A stretch of DNA of 56,056 bases. It comes from Clostridia bacterium. GTDB lineage: Bacteria > Bacillota > Clostridia > Oscillospirales > Acutalibacteraceae. Positions within the stretch are counted from its first letter, which is position 1. Each line of letters starts with the position of its first letter. The position numbers and the translations under genes were made by a program. Positions 51,556-56,056 of the stretch are shown here, in pieces. The DNA lies in contig JAFQEE010000035.1 in NCBI GenBank assembly GCA_017399175.1, positions 1 through 56,056 of the forward strand. Reading direction: 5' to 3'. Below the pieces are notes generated by a model. It was not told the origin of the DNA, made no database searches, and saw only the letters and a list, made by a program, of their open reading frames with translations.

Positions 51556-53358
51556 TTAGTGATTGTGACCTGCGTGGCTAGTGCCAAGGTTATTTACGAT
51601 AATTGTTGAGATGTGCTTGTTTTCTCTCTTGAGTGTCCAGTTGATTGTGAATGAATCAAGTTTAACACTATGAACGCAATCTTCAATTTCCTTTGCAATA
51701 CCTTCTTCGATTTCAGCACCTACAAGAGCAGTCTGAACAGCCTGATACCAGCTGAGGTTACCTGCCTTAACAAAGTACATGATGTGATAACCAAAGTCAG
51801 ATTCAATAATTTCTGTGTCACCTGCTTTACGGCCCTCAGCAATTGACCAGTTTGTAAATGGCTTAACATAAGTACCGTCATTCATAACGCCTTCGTAAAG
51901 ACCGCCATAATTAGGATTACCGCTTGAGTCAACATCTTCACTGTGCTTCTTTGTAAGCTCAATGAAATTATCCTCTGTTGGATTTTTAAGGTATTCGTCA
52001 AGAACAGCCTGAGCCTTTTCTTTTGTTGCTTTCTTTGTTGCTTCAGTAATGTTTGTTACTGAATTACCGTCTTCATCCTTTGTAGATGTTGCAGTACCGT
52101 CAGTATTCTTGTCAGGGAACTTAATAAGGATATGTCTTACATCACTTGAATAGATTGAAGTATCCTTATGAGGAAGAGTCTTCATCATTACAACATAGAA
52201 AGTGCCGTTTTCACCGTCAACAACTGCGATTTCGCCTGCTTTTCTTGCATCATCATAAACCCATTTTGCAACAGCTTCACTGTATGATGATGTAAGAGTT
52301 GCATACTTTGTATTTTCAACAAGAGTAGATACGTCAGGGTCTTTTGTGCTCTTGTTGTCTTTTGATAAGATGTCAGATTTAGCGGCAGCGATGAATTTTT
52401 CTTCATCAGTTGCTTTTTCAAGGAATGCTTCAGCATTTTTCTTTGCCTTTGCTTCAGCTTCAGCGTGCTCCTTTTCGTGGTCTTCGCCTTCTTCATGAGT
52501 ATGGTTGCTGCCTAAATCAGCTGCGAAAGCATAGATACGAAGGTCAACTACATCATAATCGTCTTTATTAGCCTTGTATTCTTCGTTAATTTTATCTGCT
52601 GTAACAGCATTTGTTGTATCTTCAGTAACCTTGTCATAGTATTTCTGAGCAAGATACATTTCTTCAGTAATGTTACGGATTAATTTTTCTGTAACACCGT
52701 AACCGAGCTGTAAACGAAGCCATCTGTTGAGTGAGTAGTCGTTTTCTTTAGCTGTTTTACGCATTTCTTCAAACTGTGAATCAATTTCTTTTTCTTCAGC
52801 TTCTGTGAGCTTAAGACCTGCTTCTCTTGCCTTTTCAGCACCGTATTTAGCGTTAACAAGCTGGTAAACAGCAGAATATGTAAATACATCCTGCCATGTT
52901 GGTTCCTTGATATCACCAAGGTCTTCCATAGCAACACCTGTGAACTGAACCTGGTCCTCTGTGTATTCCTGCTGGTCAGGAGCCTTTGTGTAGTCAAATC
53001 CTGTCATTGAAAGGCCCATTCCTTCACCATACTGTTCATACTGAGCAGCTGTGTTAAATGACTGCATCCATGTCTGGAAATAGAAATAGTTGATTTCAGC
53101 AAGAGAAATCTTTTCCTTAACACCGTCAATTGAAACCTTAACTGTTTTCTGTGGAATGTCAAAGAAGTTAAGCACTCCTGCAACAGCACCGAAAGCGATA
53201 ACAACTGCAAGAACAATTGAAATTACCTTTTTAACTGTCTTCTGAGCCTTTACGCTCATAGGAGATTTTTTTGCATTTTTTGCGGCAGCTTTAGCGAGTC
53301 TTTCTTTGCGTTCCTCACGGTAAAGCTCAGCCTGAGATTTGTTGTTGTTGTTTTCCAT
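51556..53358 (-). CDS. PrsA-like membrane-anchored peptidylprolyl isomerase (parvulin/rotamase)
   Basis: A 600-residue protein. A Lys/Glu-rich cytoplasmic N-terminus (about 1-45) precedes a transmembrane helix (VISIVLAVVIAFGAVAGVLN), then a long SurA/PrsA-like helical region, and a parvulin domain with SSDVRHILIKFPDKN, FIELTKKHSEDVDSSGNPNY and SDFGYHIMYFVKAG. It folds or assists exported proteins. Two His-rich stretches stand out: NHTHEEGEDHEKEH (about 290) and the C-terminal end SHAGHNH. The ATG at 53358 lies behind AAAGGTGG. Leader contains an intrinsic-terminator-like hairpin. Confidence 0.88.
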   Translation of the reverse strand: MENNNNKSQAELYREERKERLAKAAAKNAKKSPMSVKAQKTVKKVISIVLAVVIAFGAVAGVLNFFDIPQKTVKVSIDGVKEKISLAEINYFYFQTWMQSFNTAAQYEQYGEGMGLSMTGFDYTKAPDQQEYTEDQVQFTGVAMEDLGDIKEPTWQDVFTYSAVYQLVNAKYGAEKAREAGLKLTEAEEKEIDSQFEEMRKTAKENDYSLNRWLRLQLGYGVTEKLIRNITEEMYLAQKYYDKVTEDTTNAVTADKINEEYKANKDDYDVVDLRIYAFAADLGSNHTHEEGEDHEKEHAEAEAKAKKNAEAFLEKATDEEKFIAAAKSDILSKDNKSTKDPDVSTLVENTKYATLTSSYSEAVAKWVYDDARKAGEIAVVDGENGTFYVVMMKTLPHKDTSIYSSDVRHILIKFPDKNTDGTATSTKDEDGNSVTNITEATKKATKEKAQAVLDEYLKNPTEDNFIELTKKHSEDVDSSGNPNYGGLYEGVMNDGTYVKPFTNWSIAEGRKAGDTEIIESDFGYHIMYFVKAGNLSWYQAVQTALVGAEIEEGIAKEIEDCVHSVKLDSFTINWTLKRENKHISTIIVNNLGTSHAGHNH

Positions 53359-53400
53359 GGGAAAAACCACCTTTTCGAACTTTTTTGCTTTTTATAATGA

Positions 53401-53429
53401 AAAGGTATGTTGATAACAACATACTTTTT
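53401..53429 (-). promoter_or_regulatory. Terminator-like hairpin in the foldase leader
   Basis: GTATGTTG and CAACATAC form an eight-base-pair stem (extended by AAA/TTT), loop of four. On the minus strand it lies between the promoter and the ribosome-binding site and is followed by CTTTTC. Confidence 0.5.
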
Positions 53430-53444
53430 CACATTAACAGATAC

Positions 53445-53473
53445 ATTTTATACTATTTTAAAGAAATATACAA
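53445..53473 (-). promoter_or_regulatory. Probable foldase promoter
   Basis: TTGTAT and TAAAAT with a 17-base spacer on the minus strand. The divergent gap 53474-53583 is very AT-rich with nothing else recognisable. Confidence 0.5.
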
Positions 53474-53583
53474 GAGAAAAAATAAAATTTAACATTTTGT
53501 ACAAAAATATAGTGTGTTTTTTGACATAGTGAAAAATTTGATACCATATATTTTGTTTTTCCTCAACTTTTTATATATTTTTA

Positions 53584-53612
53584 TTGTAAAAACTAAAAAT
53601 ATATTATATAAT
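53584..53612 (+). promoter_or_regulatory. Promoter of the ROK-sialidase operon
   Basis: TTGTAA and TATAAT with a 17-base spacer, about 50 bases before the ROK start codon. Confidence 0.65.
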
Positions 53613-53663
53613 CTTTTTAATAATGTCTTTGAAATTTAAACAAGTAAAAAGGAGATATATTTT

Positions 53664-54569
53664 ATGAAAATTATGGCTTTTGATGTTGGCGGTACTGCTA
53701 TTAAATTCGGCTTGGTTGACGAAAATTTTGAAGTTCTTTTTTCAGAGGAATTTCCAACAGACACATACAAGGATACTGACAATATGGTGCTCAGAGCAAT
53801 GGAAGCAAAGCTCAAGGAATATGAAGGTCAGTATGACGCAGTTGGTATTTCAACAGCAGGTCAGGTTAATGTTAACACCGGTGTTATTCACGACGGTGTC
53901 GGTAATATTCCAAACTATAACTACTCTGACCTTTGCGGCACATTTGAACCTGAATTCAATGTTCCTGTTGCAGTAGATAACGATGTTAACTGTGCTGCAA
54001 TCGGTGAGGCTCATTTCGGTGCTGCTCGTGGTGAAAGCGATTTCCTTTGCCTTACTTACGGTACAGGCGTTGGCGGTGCTATTTTCATCAACGGTGATGT
54101 TTATCGTGGTTCAAAATTCGCAGGCGGTGAATTCGGTCATATGGCAACTCACAAGGACGGCAGACTTTGTACTTGCGGTCGAATTGGTTGTTATGAGGCT
54201 TATGCTGCTTGCCGTGTATTCACAACAGCAGTTTCAGAAAGAATGGGCAAGCCAATGAACGGCAGAGAAATTTTTGAGCCTGAAAACCTTAAAAACCCTA
54301 TTATTATGGAAGAAATTGATAAGTGGGAAGATGAAATTGCATTGGGACTTCGCAACCTTTGTTATATTTTCAACCCAAGCCTTATCGTTCTTGGTGGCGG
54401 AATTATGTCAGAGGAATTACTTCTCGGTCATATCCGTGAAAAGGTTAATGCACAGCTTGAAGATAACTATAAGCATGTAAGAATTGAAAAAGCACAACTT
54501 CGTAACAAAGCGGGTATGATGGGTGCTGCATATCTTGCAAGTGAAAAATTGAAAAAATGGAGTAAATAA
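53664..54569 (+). CDS. ROK-family sugar kinase
   Basis: A 301-residue cytoplasmic ROK protein without a DNA-binding domain, so a kinase. Motifs: the ATP loop MAFDVGGTAIKFGLVDE, VDNDVNCAAIGEAHFGAA with the catalytic Asp in VDNDVNC, GTGVGGAIFINGDVYRG, GEFGHMATH and the zinc site CTCGRIGCYEAYAA. The specificity (glucose, N-acetylmannosamine or other) cannot be read; the sialidase-like partner makes an amino sugar plausible. AAGGAG before the ATG; two-base gap to the next gene. Confidence 0.92.
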   Translation: MKIMAFDVGGTAIKFGLVDENFEVLFSEEFPTDTYKDTDNMVLRAMEAKLKEYEGQYDAVGISTAGQVNVNTGVIHDGVGNIPNYNYSDLCGTFEPEFNVPVAVDNDVNCAAIGEAHFGAARGESDFLCLTYGTGVGGAIFINGDVYRGSKFAGGEFGHMATHKDGRLCTCGRIGCYEAYAACRVFTTAVSERMGKPMNGREIFEPENLKNPIIMEEIDKWEDEIALGLRNLCYIFNPSLIVLGGGIMSEELLLGHIREKVNAQLEDNYKHVRIEKAQLRNKAGMMGAAYLASEKLKKWSK

Positions 54570-54571
54570 TT

Positions 54572-55855
54572 GTGTTTTTTAAAAGACCTTTCCCAAAAAG
54601 AGTTAACTACTATAAAATACCTCTTGTTGATTTAAGTGTAATGCCCCCGAATACACCTGAAGAGCTTAAGTATCTTTATAACTATACAATAGTTGATGAC
54701 CATGCAGGGTATCTTGGTCATCCCGATTCGGTTCTTCTTAATAACGGAGATATACTCACATTTTACCCAAAAGGACACGGAAAAGGTGCGATTATCTCAA
54801 AAATCAGTGATAACGGTGGTATTTCATACGATAAGACTATCGAAAATCAACCTGCATCATGGGAAAAATCCCTTGAAACACCTACCGTTTATCGTTTACA
54901 GTTTAGAAGCGGTGATGAAAAACTCATTCTCGTTTCAGCAAACTCAAAATGGCCGGGAATGTCAACTCCCGGTGGTTTCAACAGTTCAGTTTCTCTTGAC
55001 GAGGGAAAAACATGGACAGAATTCAGACGATTCTGGGATAACGACAGCGAAATGCCTTTGATTCCTATTGTGGCTATGGCATCGCTTACGCGACTTAAAG
55101 AAAACGGTGAATTTGTTGATAAATGGATGGGAATTTTCCACGATAACCAATTTATAAACTACAAATCAATTCTTACTTTTGATGAAAACGGTGAATATAA
55201 CTGGTCAAAACCTGAACCTTATCTTGCACAGTATCGTGATATTGAAATTTACTCCGGAATTTGTGAGGTTGAGTGTATCCGTTCTGCCGGTGGTAAGGGT
55301 GATGAACTTTGTCTTATTGCCCGTTGCAACAAAAAGAGAAACACATCTCTTCTTTTCTTCTCACAGGATGAGGGTAAAACATGGTCAAAACCTGTTGAAG
55401 CACCTGTTACACTTAATGGTGAACGCCATAAGGCGGAATATACCGATGACGGACGACTCTTTATCACATTCCGTTCGATTGAGCGTAATCGTAAAATGGT
55501 TAAAAAGATGCGTAAAGACGGAGGAATGCAAACATGGTATTCCGAAGGCTGGGTTGCTTGGGTAGGCACTTATGATGACCTAAAAAAAGGCACAGAAGGT
55601 CAGTACAGAATCAAGATTGCACATACATATCTTGACCACCAGAAAGAGCCATCACTCAGTGCAAATGCAGACACAGGATATTGCGGAAATGTAGTCCTCA
55701 ATAACGGAACAATCGTAACTTCTTCTTACGGTATTTTCTCACCCAAAGAAAAGGATAAGGGCAAGTATGATACGGATAAGGGCAAACAAAAACGAAAGAC
55801 TTTTATTGTATCAAAGAGAATTAAACTCAGCGATGTTGAAAAGCTTATAAAATAA
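54572..55855 (+). CDS. Intracellular sialidase/BNR-repeat family protein
   Basis: A 427-residue six-bladed beta-propeller-type protein of the sialidase superfamily. Three Asp-box (S-x-D-x-G-x-[TS]-[WY]) repeats are visible: SDNGGISY (79-86), SLDEGKTW (141-148) and SQDEGKTW (264-271). There is no signal peptide, so it acts in the cytoplasm, unlike secreted GH33 sialidases. An N-terminal Arg of the FRIP type is not evident, so true sialidase activity is unproven. The start is GTG at 54572 behind GGAG. Cotranscribed with the ROK kinase, suggesting a joint role in catabolising an imported sugar acid or glycoside. Confidence 0.8.
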   Translation: MFFKRPFPKRVNYYKIPLVDLSVMPPNTPEELKYLYNYTIVDDHAGYLGHPDSVLLNNGDILTFYPKGHGKGAIISKISDNGGISYDKTIENQPASWEKSLETPTVYRLQFRSGDEKLILVSANSKWPGMSTPGGFNSSVSLDEGKTWTEFRRFWDNDSEMPLIPIVAMASLTRLKENGEFVDKWMGIFHDNQFINYKSILTFDENGEYNWSKPEPYLAQYRDIEIYSGICEVECIRSAGGKGDELCLIARCNKKRNTSLLFFSQDEGKTWSKPVEAPVTLNGERHKAEYTDDGRLFITFRSIERNRKMVKKMRKDGGMQTWYSEGWVAWVGTYDDLKKGTEGQYRIKIAHTYLDHQKEPSLSANADTGYCGNVVLNNGTIVTSSYGIFSPKEKDKGKYDTDKGKQKRKTFIVSKRIKLSDVEKLIK

Positions 55856-55862
55856 AAAAATT

Positions 55863-55898
55863 AACTGTCGGTTATAAAACGTAACCGGCAGTTTTTTC
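55863..55898 (+). terminator. ROK-sialidase operon terminator
   Basis: AACTGTCGGTTA and TAACCGGCAGTT form a stem with one mismatch or G-U, followed by TTTT. Confidence 0.85.
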
Positions 55899-55936
55899 TT
55901 ACAAATTATAATTTATCGGGGTAACTAATTTGGTAT

Positions 55937-56051
55937 GTCATTCTGAGCAAAGCGAAGAATCTCTACCCAAATGACATATCAACCAGCGGAGATTCTTCGT
56001 CACTTCGTTCCTCAGAATGACAACGCAGGCGTGGAAGCCTGCCACTACGCG
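55937..56051. repeat. Mosaic repeat island 11 at the window end
   Basis: GTCATTCTGAGCAAAGCGAAG and AGATTCTTCGTCAC...CTCAGAATGAC form a long imperfect inverted repeat, followed by GCAGGCGTGGAAGCCTGC and CACTACGCG. It may continue beyond the window. Confidence 0.8.
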
Positions 56052-56056
56052 ATTGC

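Overview
The window looks like a chromosomal segment of a low-GC, endospore-forming gut Clostridia, most likely Oscillospirales/Ruminococcaceae. This rests on Spo0A, a gerA-type germination operon, CIRCE-controlled groESL, a Clostridia-style LexA box at recA, a cysteine T-box, and glycan-foraging genes (GH36, GH38, sialidase-like, ROK kinase). The genus is inferred from gene content only. Most genes lie on the minus strand.

Layout. 1-4.1 kb is accessory DNA abutting tRNA-Tyr: the end of an ABC permease, a TnpV/DUF6809/51-aa small-gene module of the kind found in conjugative elements, and a two-gene operon encoding a RES-domain protein and a protein with a PD-(D/E)XK-like motif. That operon has its own promoter and is bracketed by two copies of one palindrome. 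tRNA-Tyr and tRNA-Thr follow. 4.8-9.8 kb holds an LRR membrane protein with an MFS-like transporter, mntP, and a spo0A whose receiver domain is frameshifted. 9.8-13.3 kb has a MacA/MacB-like pair lacking its ATPase and a lipoprotein. 13.3-19.7 kb is core: Tbox-cysE-cysS, recA-recX-rimO-pgsA, rpmB. 20.1-22.9 kb is a DUF2975/Xre/membrane-protein/DUF4173 operon. 23.2-29.6 kb has a NifX-like protein, groESL, an orphan mazF, a lipoprotein, nnr, a DUF3267 protein and a four-helix-bundle protein. 29.9-32.7 kb has a G5/3D cell-wall protein with a structured 5' leader, and azlCD. 33.2-36.6 kb is a TAXI-type TRAP transporter. 36.7-45.2 kb holds the alpha-mannosidase, a NifU-like protein, phosphoglucomutase, a zinc-ribbon/TM pair with a divergent Xre regulator, and alpha-galactosidase. 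45.2-50.1 kb is gerA (AA-AB-AC) divergent from DUF421-DUF4363. 50.3-55.9 kb holds a metallophosphoesterase, a parvulin foldase and a ROK kinase-sialidase operon.

The intergenic DNA is unusual. About a dozen islands are assembled from a small set of shared palindromic modules, and two terminators run into arrays of hairpins separated by AGTTTTATT-like spacers. Strong -35/-10 promoters, nearly all with 17-bp spacers, could be placed in front of many operons by eye.

Most promising for new biology: the palindrome-flanked RES/nuclease-like cassette, the broken spo0A next to an intact germination operon, the mosaic repeats (one sits inside the T-box-cysE leader), the structured leader of the G5/3D gene, and the hairpin arrays.
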